From contig DAOTTQ010000058.1 of NCBI GenBank assembly GCA_034437555.1, positions 5,706 to 69,705 on the forward strand: a stretch of DNA of 64,000 bases, given 5' to 3'. This stretch comes from JANWYT01 sp034437555. GTDB taxonomy: Bacteria; Chloroflexota; Anaerolineae; Aggregatilineales; Phototrophicaceae. Below the pieces are notes generated by a model that was not told the DNA's origin, did no database searches, and saw only the letters and a list, made by a program, of their open reading frames with translations. A program made the translations under genes and the position numbers. The stretch's first letter is position 1; the number at the start of each line of letters is the position of its first letter. Of this stretch, positions 8,093-17,109 are shown one piece after another.

Positions 8093-8503
8093 GTGAACAC
8101 AACCAACACCACACCAGCGAAAAAGGGGCATACTGTGAATTGGATGGGCTTTGTCTACATTGGTTTAACCATTTTGTTTACGGTTTATGGGCAAGTGGTC
8201 ATTAAGTGGCAGGTCAACCTTGCCGGCGAGTTCCCACCCGAAACAATCGATAAAGTGTGGTTTATCGTAAGGCTCTTGTTTACGCCTTGGGTGATTTCTA
8301 GTTTTGCGGCGGCTTTTGTAGCTTCGCTGGCGTGGATGGCAGCCATGACGCAATTTGAATTGAGTTTTGCGTACCCCTTCATGAGCCTTGCCTATGTGGT
8401 GGTCTTGGTGCTATCGGTGTTTTTGTTTGCAGAGGCGTTTACATGGCAAAAGCTGGCGGGTACACTGGTTATTATTGCGGGTTTGTTCATCTTAACGCGT
8501 TAG
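8093..8503 (+). CDS. EamA/SMR-type small membrane protein, likely lipid-linked sugar flippase
   Basis: A 136-residue protein with four membrane helices (about 18-36, 60-80, 88-112 and 116-135), close to ArnE/ArnF-type small multidrug-resistance fold proteins that move undecaprenyl-phosphate-linked sugars across the membrane. I place the start at GTG 8093: an AGGGAG ribosome-binding site ends six bases before it. The longer open frame from 8024 would overlap the methyltransferase gene and has no such signal. The conserved glycine/proline-rich helix ends (FAYPFMSLAYVV, GTLVIIAGLFI) fit this fold. It closes the cassette that starts at 6478. Confidence 0.82.
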   Translation: MNTTNTTPAKKGHTVNWMGFVYIGLTILFTVYGQVVIKWQVNLAGEFPPETIDKVWFIVRLLFTPWVISSFAAAFVASLAWMAAMTQFELSFAYPFMSLAYVVVLVLSVFLFAEAFTWQKLAGTLVIIAGLFILTR

Positions 8504-8541
8504 ACAAACGCACTAGATAACCCGATGATGAGGAGGCACAT

Positions 8542-8970
8542 ATGCCAAGCTATGATTTTCGCTGTAAAGACTGCCAAACCGAATTTGTACTAACGTACAA
8601 AACGCTAAAAGCCTATGAAGAAGCCCTAAAAGCCTGCCCCAATTGCCAAAGCGACGCGCTTTCGCGGGTCATTAAGCGCGTTGCCATTAGGGCGGGGTCA
8701 CGTGATTATGGCAAAATGTCGTCTAATGACATGCTGAATGTGTTTAGTAGTGGGGATAGTCGCGCTGTCGGCGAAATGTTTCAGCAGGTGGCAGGCACAA
8801 ACCCCGACATGGCAACCGAATATCATGATGCCACCCAACGCCTATTAAGGGGAGATAGCATGGATAGCGTGGAAAAAGGCTTGCAAGAACGCAATGCAGA
8901 AAGCACGTCCAAACCCTCTAGCCCTGCTACCCCAAAAGTTAAAAAAGCTAAAAAGCCTAAAAAGGGCTAA
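8542..8970 (+). CDS. FmdB-type zinc ribbon protein
   Basis: A 142-residue protein whose first 50 residues form the FmdB putative regulatory zinc ribbon: MPSYDFRCKDCQTEF at the start and ACPNCQSD near 34-41 give two CxxC knuckles. The rest is low-complexity and ends in a lysine-rich tail (residues 125-142), suggesting nucleic-acid contact. An AGGAGG ribosome-binding site six bases upstream fixes the start. Such proteins are very common small genes in many bacteria; their role is poorly known. Its stop overlaps by four bases with the stop of the convergent HEAT-repeat gene. Confidence 0.88.
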   Translation: MPSYDFRCKDCQTEFVLTYKTLKAYEEALKACPNCQSDALSRVIKRVAIRAGSRDYGKMSSNDMLNVFSSGDSRAVGEMFQQVAGTNPDMATEYHDATQRLLRGDSMDSVEKGLQERNAESTSKPSSPATPKVKKAKKPKKG

Positions 8971-9824
8971 TCTACACTATAGCCTAAGTGTTGTAGGGCT
9001 TGGTCTACGGCTTCTAGTACAATATCTTCAGAATCAGCAAGCGCAGAAACCAGCGACTCTACCGCTTTATCCCCACCCAACATGCTGAGCGAAATGGCAC
9101 AGGCACGCCTCATATTCGGGCTTTCATCATGGTGTAGGGCATGCGCCAACAATACCACCGTGTCACTATTACCAATGTGACCCAGCGCAAGGCAAGCATT
9201 GGTTCTCACCCATTCGCTGCGGTCTTTAAGGTGTTGAGAGAGGATAGGGAGTGCTTTGGGGTGTTTTAGCTGCCCGATGGCATAAATCACGCGCATTCTT
9301 ACCCAATCATCTTTATCGTGTGCATGACGTATCAAAGCGTGTAAAGAAGCGGGATTTGCCAAACGCCCCAGACTATCGGCGGCACCACTTCTTACTTCGG
9401 CGTTTTCATCGTCCAAAGCCATGATAAGCGAATCGGTGGCACGCGGGTCACCAATCCAACCTAAGGCTGTGGTGGCGTGACGGCGCACACTGGTGTTTCG
9501 CGTGCCAAGTGCTTGGATGAGCGCATCAACAGCGCGGGCATCCCCTAGTTCACCTAGTGCGCGAGTTACCCAATCTTGCACACGGGTATCTGCATCATAA
9601 AGGGCGTGCATGAGTGGCACAACGGCGCGAGTATCGCCAATTTCACCTAAAATCCAAGCGGATAAATAGCGTACTTGGGCATTAGGTGATTTTAGGGCAA
9701 CAATCAGCGTGTCTAATGCTTCTTGCCCCATTTCAATCAGTTCAATGCCTGCGTTTTGTTGCACATCAACATCAGCATTTTGTAGCTTAAGCAAGCATTC
9801 TTGAATGCGATTTGCCATAGTCAT
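8967..9824 (-). CDS. HEAT-repeat (PBS-lyase type) protein
   Basis: A 285-residue soluble protein made of about nine helical HEAT/PBS-lyase-like repeats of about 31 residues. Each follows the pattern R-x-x-A-x-x-x-L-G-x-[IL]-G-[DN]-x-x-A (for example RYLSAWILGEIGDTRAVVP and RHATTALGWIGDPRATDSL). Such arrays serve as protein-binding scaffolds; the partner cannot be inferred. It covers essentially the whole chain with no extra domain, signal peptide or membrane helix. It is convergent with the FmdB-type gene. Confidence 0.88.
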   Translation of the reverse strand: MTMANRIQECLLKLQNADVDVQQNAGIELIEMGQEALDTLIVALKSPNAQVRYLSAWILGEIGDTRAVVPLMHALYDADTRVQDWVTRALGELGDARAVDALIQALGTRNTSVRRHATTALGWIGDPRATDSLIMALDDENAEVRSGAADSLGRLANPASLHALIRHAHDKDDWVRMRVIYAIGQLKHPKALPILSQHLKDRSEWVRTNACLALGHIGNSDTVVLLAHALHHDESPNMRRACAISLSMLGGDKAVESLVSALADSEDIVLEAVDQALQHLGYSVD

Positions 9825-9903
9825 AGTCCCCCCACAACGTGGTTTGAAATATCAGAGGATTATAACGCATTCTGCGCTTTTTGGGCGTAATCTATTCTTT
9901 ATT

Positions 9904-10371
9904 CTATACGAAGATTAAGGTGTCCAGATGACGCAAAAGCCACGTTTGTAATTCAGGTGTTTTGAAGTTAAGACGTTGAATGTGTCGCCGTGTCAACGGA
10001 ATTTCATCGGGCAGGTATTCTCCCCGTGTGGGGTCGTTAAACTCTGGTCCGGTGCGAAGCGACAAATCATAGCTTTCTAACCGACACACAAAGAAATGCT
10101 CCTGAAGCGGTCGGTCTTTTTTAACGTGGTTTAGCACGAACACACGGCGTAAAATACGCACTTCCGCGCCCAGTTCTTCATAGAGTTCGCGGTATAACGC
10201 GCTGTGCAGGTCATAATCGTGGGGTTCTACCCCACCGCCCGGCGCAACCCAATACGGCAAATGCTCACGAGAGGGCTTCACACGCTTAATCATCATCAGC
10301 GTATTGTTCTCTGTTAGCAAGACGGCGCGTACTCTTTCTATGGGTTGGTCGTTAATCAATGGCGCAAACAT
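9904..10371 (-). CDS. NUDIX hydrolase
   Basis: A 155-residue NUDIX-fold pyrophosphohydrolase. The Nudix box is seen at about residues 46-70: GGGVEPHDYD, seven residues, then RELYEELGAEV with the metal-binding REUxEE core intact. The first Glu of the canonical GX5E element is replaced by Tyr, although acidic residues flank it. An N-terminal RAVLLTENNTLMMIKR strand and a PYWVAPGG strand fit the fold. Substrate is unknown; the family cleaves nucleoside diphosphate derivatives. It follows the DtxR-type regulator gene on the same strand after 82 bases. Confidence 0.88.
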   Translation of the reverse strand: MFAPLINDQPIERVRAVLLTENNTLMMIKRVKPSREHLPYWVAPGGGVEPHDYDLHSALYRELYEELGAEVRILRRVFVLNHVKKDRPLQEHFFVCRLESYDLSLRTGPEFNDPTRGEYLPDEIPLTRRHIQRLNFKTPELQTWLLRHLDTLIFV

Positions 10372-10453
10372 GGTAAAAGTCCTTATAAAAACAGTGTTCT
10401 AAAGAAAGCATATCACGAATTTCATGTAAGTTGTGTTAAATGGGTGTGAAAGT

Positions 10454-11137
10454 CTATAAAACTTCAACAAGAATGCTTTGCGCCAGCGTATGCCCCACCG
10501 TTAGCACTTCATCAGAAAGCCGAATCGTTAGAGGTCCCTCAAAGGGTTCACGGCTCAAAATGCACACCATCTTCTGTAGCTTAAAGCCTTTGTCTTGGGC
10601 ATGCTGTAGCAATTGCGGGTCACTGGTGACAAAGCGTGATACCCTAGAAAGTGCTTGTAAGGGAGCTTCTGCCAACGGAAGCAGTGTGGGCGCAGACATC
10701 ATCACCCCTTCTTGGTTGGGGATGGGGTCGCCGTGGGGGTCGAGCGTGGGATGTCCTAGCTTATGCGAAATCGCTTCAATAAACGCTTCGCTCACGGCGT
10801 GTTCTATTTTTTCGGCTTCTTCGTGAACTTCATGAAGCGCATAGCCCAATTCTTGCACCAAATAAAGTTCTATTAGGCGATGACGGCGTAGCACATTGAG
10901 CGCAAGGCGTTCACCGCTGGGCGTAAGCCGTACCCCTTGATAGCGCACATAGTCTATATAGCCCTCATCATGCAGGCGTTGTGCCATATCCGTAACGCTT
11001 GGCGCAGAAATTGACAGCACGTCACGTAACGCATTGGTAGAAACGCGCCCTTCTTGTGTAGAGAGGGCTTGTTCAAGCACATAGACCGCTTTTAAGAAGT
11101 CCTCTACTGCTTCGCTGGTGTTTTTTTTATCCGTCAT
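10454..11137 (-). CDS. DtxR/MntR-type metal-dependent transcriptional regulator
   Basis: A 227-residue regulator. An N-terminal winged helix (about residues 8-70: EDFLKAVYVLEQ, then SISAPSVTDMAQRLHDEGYIDY split over the recognition helix) is followed by the dimerisation/metal domain. That domain carries the usual RRHRLIELYLVQELGY and HEEAEKIEHAVSEAFIE blocks (about 85-125), then the H-P-x-x-D-P-H-G-D-P-I-P signature near 130-141. The last 75 residues form an SH3-like FeoA-type domain. Such proteins sense Fe2+ or Mn2+ and repress uptake genes. No metal transporter adjoins it; the divergent gene encodes a VIT-VWA surface protein, and the 125-base shared gap contains no convincing DtxR box. Confidence 0.9.
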   Translation of the reverse strand: MTDKKNTSEAVEDFLKAVYVLEQALSTQEGRVSTNALRDVLSISAPSVTDMAQRLHDEGYIDYVRYQGVRLTPSGERLALNVLRRHRLIELYLVQELGYALHEVHEEAEKIEHAVSEAFIEAISHKLGHPTLDPHGDPIPNQEGVMMSAPTLLPLAEAPLQALSRVSRFVTSDPQLLQHAQDKGFKLQKMVCILSREPFEGPLTIRLSDEVLTVGHTLAQSILVEVL

Positions 11138-11262
11138 GCCCGTTCTTTTCCATTGTTGCCTACATTAGGTATTAGTTTGATTGTAGCACAAGTTTTTGGG
11201 AACTAATGCCTCATCGCTTTCGTCTATGGAGTATCGTTGACAAAAATAGTGAGACCTTTACC

Positions 11263-13509
11263 ATGAAAACTATGCTTAAATTTGTTCTCTTATTTGTTAT
11301 GTTGGGCGTGGGCATCAGCGCACAAGCCCAAGTCATTCTTATGCCCCCCGGTGTAGATACCAATCCCGACGGGTTGAGCGTGGATTTTCACCGCGTCAAT
11401 GTCAAAATTGACAACCAAATTGCCATCACCGAAGTTTCGATGCAGTTTACGAACAATGGTGAAGGGCTTGCCGAAGGCACATTCTTATTCCCATTGCCCC
11501 CCGAAAGTGCCGTAGACAACCTGACGATGACCATCAATGGGCAAGTCATTGAAGCCAATTTACTGCGTGCCGACGAAGCCCGCGCCATTTACGATGAAAT
11601 TGTGCGCCAATACCGTGACCCCGCGCTTTTAGAATACGTAGGGCGTGACGTGATTCAAGCCAGCGTGTTCCCCATTCCAGCGGGTGAATCCCGCAAGATA
11701 GACATTCGTTATGGGCAAGCGTTAGCCTTAGAAAATGGTTTGCTATCGTATCGCTATCCACTAAACGCCAACCCCACAACCTCACGTAGTGTTAAACAGG
11801 TAAGCATCCGCGTAGAAGTGACGGACGATGAAACCCTCAGCAATGTATACTCGCCCTCATACCCCATTGCCATTAGTCGCCCCAGTGATAGCTCATTTGT
11901 AGCGGGCTTTGAAGCCAATGACTTTACATCCACAGGCGATTTTCAATTGTATTATGGCGTGCGACGTGAGGACATCACCGCCAGCCTACTCACCTATAAA
12001 GCCAGCTCAGATGAGGACGGGTTCTTTATGCTCATGCTTCAGCCCCCACTGAGCTTATCTGCCGAAGCCATTCAGCCTAAAGACGTGGTCATCGTGCTAG
12101 ACCAAAGCGGCAGTATGGAAGGCACAAAGTGGGAACAAGCCCAAGAAGCGGCTACCTATGTTCTGGGCAACCTTAACCCCAATGACCGCTTTAATGTGAT
12201 TGCCTTTAGCACAGGGTGGCGCGTATACAGTGAAACGCTATTGCCCGCCAGTGATGCCCGCCCCGCGATTGCATGGGTAAAAAGCCTGTATGCCGAAGGT
12301 GGCACAGACATTAACGGCGGGCTAACGACTGCGCTTAACTTTACCGATGATGAACGCCTAATGGCGGTCTTGTTTATGACAGACGGTTTAGCCACAGAGG
12401 GCATTACCTACACCCCCGACATCATCGAAAGCCTCAACAGCATCGCCAAGCCTAACGCCCGCATCTTTACCTTTGGGGTGGGTGATGACGTAGACACCTT
12501 CTTGCTGGACAGCGTTGCCAATGCGTTTAATGGTTTAGGGACGTACGTTCGCCCTTATGAGAGCATTGAGGACGAAGTAGCCTCCCTTTACAACAAAATC
12601 AGCTCGCCCGTTTTAAGTGACCTTGTACTCACAATTGACGGTATTACCACCCAAAGCCTATATCCTGTGGCATTGCCCGACCTTTTCGCAGGCGAGCAGG
12701 TAACAGTCGTAGGGCAATATCGGCGTGGCACAGCAGGCGCAACGGTAACGCTAACGGGCAATCAAAACGGGCAAACCAAGACCTACACGTATAGCGACTT
12801 AGCGTTTAATGACCGCGCCAATGGCACAGAGTTTATCTCACGGTTATGGGCAACACGGCGCATTGGTGACCTGCTTAACAAAATTCGTTTAGAAGGCGAA
12901 ACGCAGGAATTGGTGGATAGTGTCGTTAGCTTGTCGATTCGCTATGGCATCATCACGCCCTATACCAGCTTCCTCATCACCGAAGATGACATTCTAACGC
13001 AAGCCGGTCAAGACCGTGCCAACGTGCAATTCCAAGAAGAAGCGCAAGGATTAGCGGAGAGCTTTACGGGTTCTGGCGCAGTCGATGCCGCAGACCTTGC
13101 CAATAGCTTACAACGCTCGGCAAATGCTGCGCCACCTCCTTCCCCACTTCAAGCACAATCTGCACCCGCGACTGCGGGCAGTGTGCCGAATGCAACGCAA
13201 AATAGCTTGGGGGGTGTGGTAGATAGTGAAAGTGAAAGCCCTGCCGAAGGAACAGATTTTGCTGAACCTAGCATCCAACAAAATCTGATTCAAAATGTGG
13301 GTCAAAAGACCTTCATCCAGCCTACCAACGGCATTTGGACAGACACCAGCTATTTAGAGGGTGTAACGCCCGTGCAAGATGTGGAGTTCTTAAGCGATGA
13401 ATACTTTGACTTGCTAGAACAATTCCCAGAGCTTGCGCCCTATCTTGCCATTGGACAGAACGTGCTGGTGGTTTTGGGTGGCAACGCCTATAACGTCACC
13501 ACACCCTAG
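11263..13509 (+). CDS. VIT and von Willebrand factor A domain secreted protein
   Basis: A 748-residue exported protein. A signal peptide (MKTMLKFVLLFVMLGVGISA, cut near AQAQ) is followed by a VIT domain (about 25-150, with the EARAIYDEIV and FPIPAGESRKIDIRY blocks). A VWA domain follows (about 270-450) with an intact metal site: DQSGSM near 278, the threonine in GGTDINGG and the aspartate in MTDGLATEG. The C-terminal 150 residues are rich in Ser, Ala, Gln and Pro and look like a flexible linker. I moved the start from 11206 to 11263 because only that Met directly begins the signal peptide. The domain pair resembles inter-alpha-trypsin inhibitor heavy chains; in bacteria it is a surface adhesion or scaffold module. 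Confidence 0.9.
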   Translation: MKTMLKFVLLFVMLGVGISAQAQVILMPPGVDTNPDGLSVDFHRVNVKIDNQIAITEVSMQFTNNGEGLAEGTFLFPLPPESAVDNLTMTINGQVIEANLLRADEARAIYDEIVRQYRDPALLEYVGRDVIQASVFPIPAGESRKIDIRYGQALALENGLLSYRYPLNANPTTSRSVKQVSIRVEVTDDETLSNVYSPSYPIAISRPSDSSFVAGFEANDFTSTGDFQLYYGVRREDITASLLTYKASSDEDGFFMLMLQPPLSLSAEAIQPKDVVIVLDQSGSMEGTKWEQAQEAATYVLGNLNPNDRFNVIAFSTGWRVYSETLLPASDARPAIAWVKSLYAEGGTDINGGLTTALNFTDDERLMAVLFMTDGLATEGITYTPDIIESLNSIAKPNARIFTFGVGDDVDTFLLDSVANAFNGLGTYVRPYESIEDEVASLYNKISSPVLSDLVLTIDGITTQSLYPVALPDLFAGEQVTVVGQYRRGTAGATVTLTGNQNGQTKTYTYSDLAFNDRANGTEFISRLWATRRIGDLLNKIRLEGETQELVDSVVSLSIRYGIITPYTSFLITEDDILTQAGQDRANVQFQEEAQGLAESFTGSGAVDAADLANSLQRSANAAPPPSPLQAQSAPATAGSVPNATQNSLGGVVDSESESPAEGTDFAEPSIQQNLIQNVGQKTFIQPTNGIWTDTSYLEGVTPVQDVEFLSDEYFDLLEQFPELAPYLAIGQNVLVVLGGNAYNVTTP

Positions 13510-13534
13510 TTTTAGACACTAGACTTAAATAAAA

Positions 13535-13565
13535 CACGGGCAAGAGAGAATCTCTCTTGCCCGTG
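13535..13565. terminator. Bidirectional terminator between VIT-VWA gene and cold-shock gene
   Basis: A perfect 14-bp stem (CACGGGCAAGAGAG with its complement) closes a three-base loop midway between two convergent genes. On the minus strand it is followed directly by a T-rich run (GTTTTATTT), so it best serves the cold-shock gene. Confidence 0.8.
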
Positions 13566-13608
13566 ATGTTGTCAACGTTGTGACGCGATGTGTTCACGCC
13601 AAAAGCGA

Positions 13609-13833
13609 TTAACCTTCGTTTGAGCCGAGAACGCGCACGTTATTGGCTTGTTTGCCCTTGTTGCCGTCGACAACTTCAAATTCGACTTTGTCACCTTCGT
13701 TGAGGGCGCGGTAGCCATCGGCAACAATTGCTGAGTAGTGAACAAAAATATCTGCACCACCATCTAGCTTGATAAATCCAAAACCCTTTTCAGAGTTAAA
13801 CCACTTGACTTCACCTACAATACGTTCTGGCAT
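13609..13833 (-). CDS. Cold-shock domain protein (CspA family)
   Basis: A 74-residue single cold-shock domain that binds single-stranded RNA and DNA and melts RNA structure. RNP1 reads KGFGFIKL (about residues 16-23) and RNP2 reads DIFVHYSAI (about 28-36), both with the aromatic and basic residues intact; GEVKWFNSEKGF near the N-terminus is diagnostic. The start at 13833 has an AGGAG ribosome-binding site about eight bases upstream; an open extension to 13884 lies in the leader. A sigma-70-type promoter at 13926-13954 gives an untranslated leader of about 86 bases, as expected for cold-shock genes whose leader structure controls expression. Confidence 0.95.
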   Translation of the reverse strand: MPERIVGEVKWFNSEKGFGFIKLDGGADIFVHYSAIVADGYRALNEGDKVEFEVVDGNKGKQANNVRVLGSNEG

Positions 13834-13925
13834 TTGAAAAACTCCTAAAACTTGCTTACTAAAATCGGACGCAAATAGGCACAAAACCGCCTAAAAGCGA
13901 ATTGTTGCGCAAAGCGTTTCAATCA

Positions 13926-13954
13926 AGTGTAGAGTACAGCACGTAATTCGTCAA
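13926..13954 (-). promoter_or_regulatory. Promoter of the cold-shock gene
   Basis: On the minus strand TTGACG (13954-13949) and TACACT (13931-13926) are separated by 17 bases. Initiation near 13919 leaves about 86 bases of leader before the start at 13833. The remaining divergent gap toward the L,D-transpeptidase gene (13955-14095) holds one short CCCTCTTTAAGAGGG hairpin at about 13961-13975. Confidence 0.65.
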
Positions 13955-14095
13955 GTTAAGCCCTCTTTAAGAGGGAAAATAGCCCCTGACATTGCTTTAT
14001 GTCCCTACGTTTACTCTACGCTATCTTGCATCTTGGAGTGCTTTTTACCACAATAAGCCTTCAATAACGCACACCGAGTAAAAGAGGAAAAATTC

Positions 14096-15280
14096 ATGCG
14101 GAAATTTGCGTTTCTAATGACCCTTTTGGGTATGATGACGCTTGCCATGATGGGCTTGCCTATGAGCGCACAAGAGGGCATTACTGCGTTTGCTACCAGC
14201 ACGCCCCTAAGTGAGACGACGCTCCCCGTTGGCACTATAGCAACACCCACGCCAAACACCCCAAGCATCGTTAGCGTCCAATCGTATGAACCCGATGAAT
14301 GCCGCTATGCAGAAGGACAACGCACAAGCGAAGCGTGTATTGCCATCATTAACCAGTTTCCCGAACCCAATGTAGAACCCATCAATATTGATGGCTATAC
14401 GCTAACAAATTATAGCTTTTGGCGTGTGGGGCCCAACCCCGTGAATGTACATAACGCCCCTAATGGCGAAGTGACCAGCCAAATTCCACAAGGCTTTAAC
14501 TTTGTAAACGTCACAGAAGAACAAGAAGGCTGGATTAAGAGCGAAAACGGCGGATGGATTGCAAAAACAGATGCCTACTACGTCAAACCTTCGTTCTTTA
14601 CGGGCGTGCGCCTGCCCGATGGCTGGAATCAGCCGTTTGCATGGGTGCTAGATACCACAGGCATTTATGCGTCTACATATCCGGGCGGTCCCAGCACCTC
14701 TGAAAGTGGGCTTGTGCCATTACACTATGAGCGTTACAACATCTTCGCCGAGGAAATGGGTGCGGACGGTTGGATGTATTATATGGTCGGTCCCGACCAA
14801 TGGGTAAAACAAATTTACATGGCAGTTGTTAAGCCCACCACCCGTCCTGAAGATGTGCAAGGGCGTTGGGTAGCCGTTGATTTGTATGAGCAAACACTGG
14901 TGGCTTATAACGAACAAGACCAACCCGCTTTTGCTACGCTCATCTCTACGGGGCTTCCCGGCACAGATACGAATGAGGGCGTGTTTCCTGTGTGGGCAAG
15001 GCTAGCGCGTGACCCCATGAGTGGCGCGACGGGCGCACCTAACGCCTACGCGCTTCAAAATGTGCCATGGGTGCAGTATTTTGATGAAAGCATTAGCTTA
15101 CACGGCACATACTGGCATGACTTCTTTGGGTATCGGCGCAGTAGAGGGTGTGTCAATTTAAGCATTAGTGATGCCAAGTGGGTGTATGATTTCTTTGAAC
15201 AAGCCCCCAAGCGAGCCGATGACAATCAGCCCGATGCTTTTGTGTACGTCCACAGCACAGGTGATTATCGCCGTCCCTAA
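14096..15280 (+). CDS. L,D-transpeptidase (YkuD domain), secreted
   Basis: A 394-residue exported peptidoglycan cross-linking enzyme. A signal peptide occupies residues 1-26 (MRKFAFLMTLLGMMTLAM, cut after MSAQ). A threonine/proline-rich linker and an SH3-like region (about 95-165, with NVHNAPNGEV) come before a C-terminal YkuD domain (about 255-385). The catalytic signature is present: HGTYWHDFFGYRRS followed directly by RGCVNLS, giving the catalytic His and Cys with the SxGC(I/V) motif. An AGAGG ribosome-binding site precedes the ATG. Homologues form 3-3 cross-links or attach proteins to peptidoglycan, which implies a peptidoglycan wall in this organism. Confidence 0.93.
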   Translation: MRKFAFLMTLLGMMTLAMMGLPMSAQEGITAFATSTPLSETTLPVGTIATPTPNTPSIVSVQSYEPDECRYAEGQRTSEACIAIINQFPEPNVEPINIDGYTLTNYSFWRVGPNPVNVHNAPNGEVTSQIPQGFNFVNVTEEQEGWIKSENGGWIAKTDAYYVKPSFFTGVRLPDGWNQPFAWVLDTTGIYASTYPGGPSTSESGLVPLHYERYNIFAEEMGADGWMYYMVGPDQWVKQIYMAVVKPTTRPEDVQGRWVAVDLYEQTLVAYNEQDQPAFATLISTGLPGTDTNEGVFPVWARLARDPMSGATGAPNAYALQNVPWVQYFDESISLHGTYWHDFFGYRRSRGCVNLSISDAKWVYDFFEQAPKRADDNQPDAFVYVHSTGDYRRP

Positions 15281-15339
15281 TAATTTTGGGGTATAAAAAC
15301 GTGCATTCGTAGGGATAAACGCCTGCATTATCCGTGATT

Positions 15340-15378
15340 TTCAAAGTCCCCCTCCATTGGATGAAGAGGGACTTTGAA
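15340..15378. terminator. Bidirectional terminator between L,D-transpeptidase and 5'-nucleotidase genes
   Basis: TTCAAAGTCCCCCTC and GAGGGACTTTGAA form a long stem with one bulge around a ten-base loop, placed between two convergent stop codons (15280 and 15389). Confidence 0.75.
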
Positions 15379-15388
15379 TAAGAGTTGT

Positions 15389-17002
15389 TTAACGGTCTTG
15401 AACTTCGGTGTCTAGGGCAGTAATGCGAGGATTCTCGGCATCTACAACAAGTGTGATGGGTGAGATGCTTGCCAAGTAAGCACTGGTTGATTCATAGTCC
15501 ACGCGCCCAAAATCATAGGCGTTAATGGCGTTTTCTTCAAACACAGTATAGCCATCGCCACCGGTACGAACAAAGTTAATCGTGGCAATGCTGTAAGTGG
15601 CGGTTTCATCAAGGGGGGCAAATGTGCCGTCTTCGGCTTCTACGTCTACACTCACAATACGGCTACCCGCTTCTTGCTTGGGGTCGTAGGTAAAGCGCAA
15701 ACCGCTTACTTGCAAGAAGCGACCGCTACCACCGTCACGTTGAATTTTGCCGTCGGCATCTAATGTGATGGCACTCACGCTGTTTTCAAGCGCGACCAAC
15801 AAATCAGCACCACTAAGTTCAAAGGTGGCAACCAAGTTACCAAAAGGATGAACGGTGAGTACATCGCCTAAGGTAACTTCGCCTGCTTCAATGTCGGCAC
15901 GCACACCGCCACCATTCATTAAGCCAATTTGTGCGCCTGTTTCGGCACGCAAGCCATCGGCAATGATACTGCCAAGATTACATTCTTCAATACGGCAAAC
16001 GCGGCGGTCACCATCTAGGAACACTTCGGTGTTTGCGCCAATGGTTTGGTCGCGGAGTGCGACAATGGCAGTCGAAAGCTCGGCGAGTAGGGTTTCTACT
16101 TCGGCATCGGGGGTGATGTAACGGCTTAACAAAACAACATCGCCACCTGCACTCGTCACAAGCCCGCTCGCATCAAACGTAACGTTCAAACGTCCTAAGT
16201 ATGTGCCGTTTGCGCCTGCTTGGGCATAGAATACGGGGTTGCCGTCTGCGTCTTCTGCGGTAATGGGGTATTTACCAAATGCGCCAGCATAGGCATTGCT
16301 ATAAAGGGTGTGGCTGTGTCCACCAAGTACCACATCAATGTTTTGGAGCAAGGGCAACAGGGGAAGGTCGTCTTGAATGCCCAAGTGCGTTAGCAAAACA
16401 ATTTTGTTGATGCCTTGTTCGGTAAGTTCGGCGGCGGCGGCATTTGCTACTGTGGAATAGTCACCATCAAACACAATAGCATCGTCAGGGGAAGAAGAGA
16501 ACACAGTGGTGGCGGTGGTTAGACCAATCACACCCAACTGCGTGCCGTTTACGTCAATCACGGTGTAAGGGGCAAACAAGCCATTGAGCATTTCTACGCC
16601 TGTAACGTCCACATTGGCAGATACCACAGGAAAGTTAAGCCCACTTAAAAAGTCTGCCAAAACTTGGTTACCATTGTCAAATTCGTGGTTGCCCAAGGTC
16701 ATGCTATCATAACCGAGCAAGTTCATAATTTGCACTTGGTCTTGCCCTAAGTAAACGGTGTGATATAGCGAGCCTGTAAAGCGGTCGCCTGCGTCCAAAA
16801 GTACGACATTGCCACCTTCGGCGCGAACTTGCTTAACGACAGTGGCTTGACGTGCCGCACCGCCATTACCTGCGCTATTGGGTTCGTGGGCAGCGTGTTG
16901 GTCATTCGTGTGTAAAATGGTCAGGTCAAAGGTTTCTTCCTGGGCGGATGCGATGCCAACAAGCAACGCCAACAACAAAACAACTAATCTACGAAGTGCC
17001 AT
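15389..17002 (-). CDS. Secreted 5'-nucleotidase / UshA-like metallophosphatase
   Basis: A 537-residue exported enzyme expected to hydrolyse nucleotides or related phosphoesters outside the membrane for scavenging. The signal peptide is residues 1-20 (ending GIASAQ). The two-metal phosphoesterase motifs are all visible: LHTNDQHAA (about 30), DAGDRFTGS (about 71), GNHEFDNG (about 103), LLTHLG (about 200) and GGHSHT (about 226). The C-terminal substrate-binding domain begins near 325, with NGGGVRADI and HPFGN blocks, and ends with GGDGY near 488. Length and order are standard for UshA/YfkN-type single-unit enzymes. An AGGGAG lies about 12 bases upstream of the ATG. Confidence 0.93.
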   Translation of the reverse strand: MALRRLVVLLLALLVGIASAQEETFDLTILHTNDQHAAHEPNSAGNGGAARQATVVKQVRAEGGNVVLLDAGDRFTGSLYHTVYLGQDQVQIMNLLGYDSMTLGNHEFDNGNQVLADFLSGLNFPVVSANVDVTGVEMLNGLFAPYTVIDVNGTQLGVIGLTTATTVFSSSPDDAIVFDGDYSTVANAAAAELTEQGINKIVLLTHLGIQDDLPLLPLLQNIDVVLGGHSHTLYSNAYAGAFGKYPITAEDADGNPVFYAQAGANGTYLGRLNVTFDASGLVTSAGGDVVLLSRYITPDAEVETLLAELSTAIVALRDQTIGANTEVFLDGDRRVCRIEECNLGSIIADGLRAETGAQIGLMNGGGVRADIEAGEVTLGDVLTVHPFGNLVATFELSGADLLVALENSVSAITLDADGKIQRDGGSGRFLQVSGLRFTYDPKQEAGSRIVSVDVEAEDGTFAPLDETATYSIATINFVRTGGDGYTVFEENAINAYDFGRVDYESTSAYLASISPITLVVDAENPRITALDTEVQDR

Positions 17003-17109
17003 TTTTCTTAATTCTCCCTAAAACTCTGTATGAAAATAGGTGATGTTTTGTAACACACCTGTGTTACTCTAAAATCGTACCAGAGAATCACTAATGAAGG
17101 GTAAACCGC

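Noticed and set aside
11138..11262. Possible DtxR operator in the divergent gap
   Set aside because: A TTAGGTATTAG stretch is present but no convincing inverted repeat of the DtxR/MntR type could be built.
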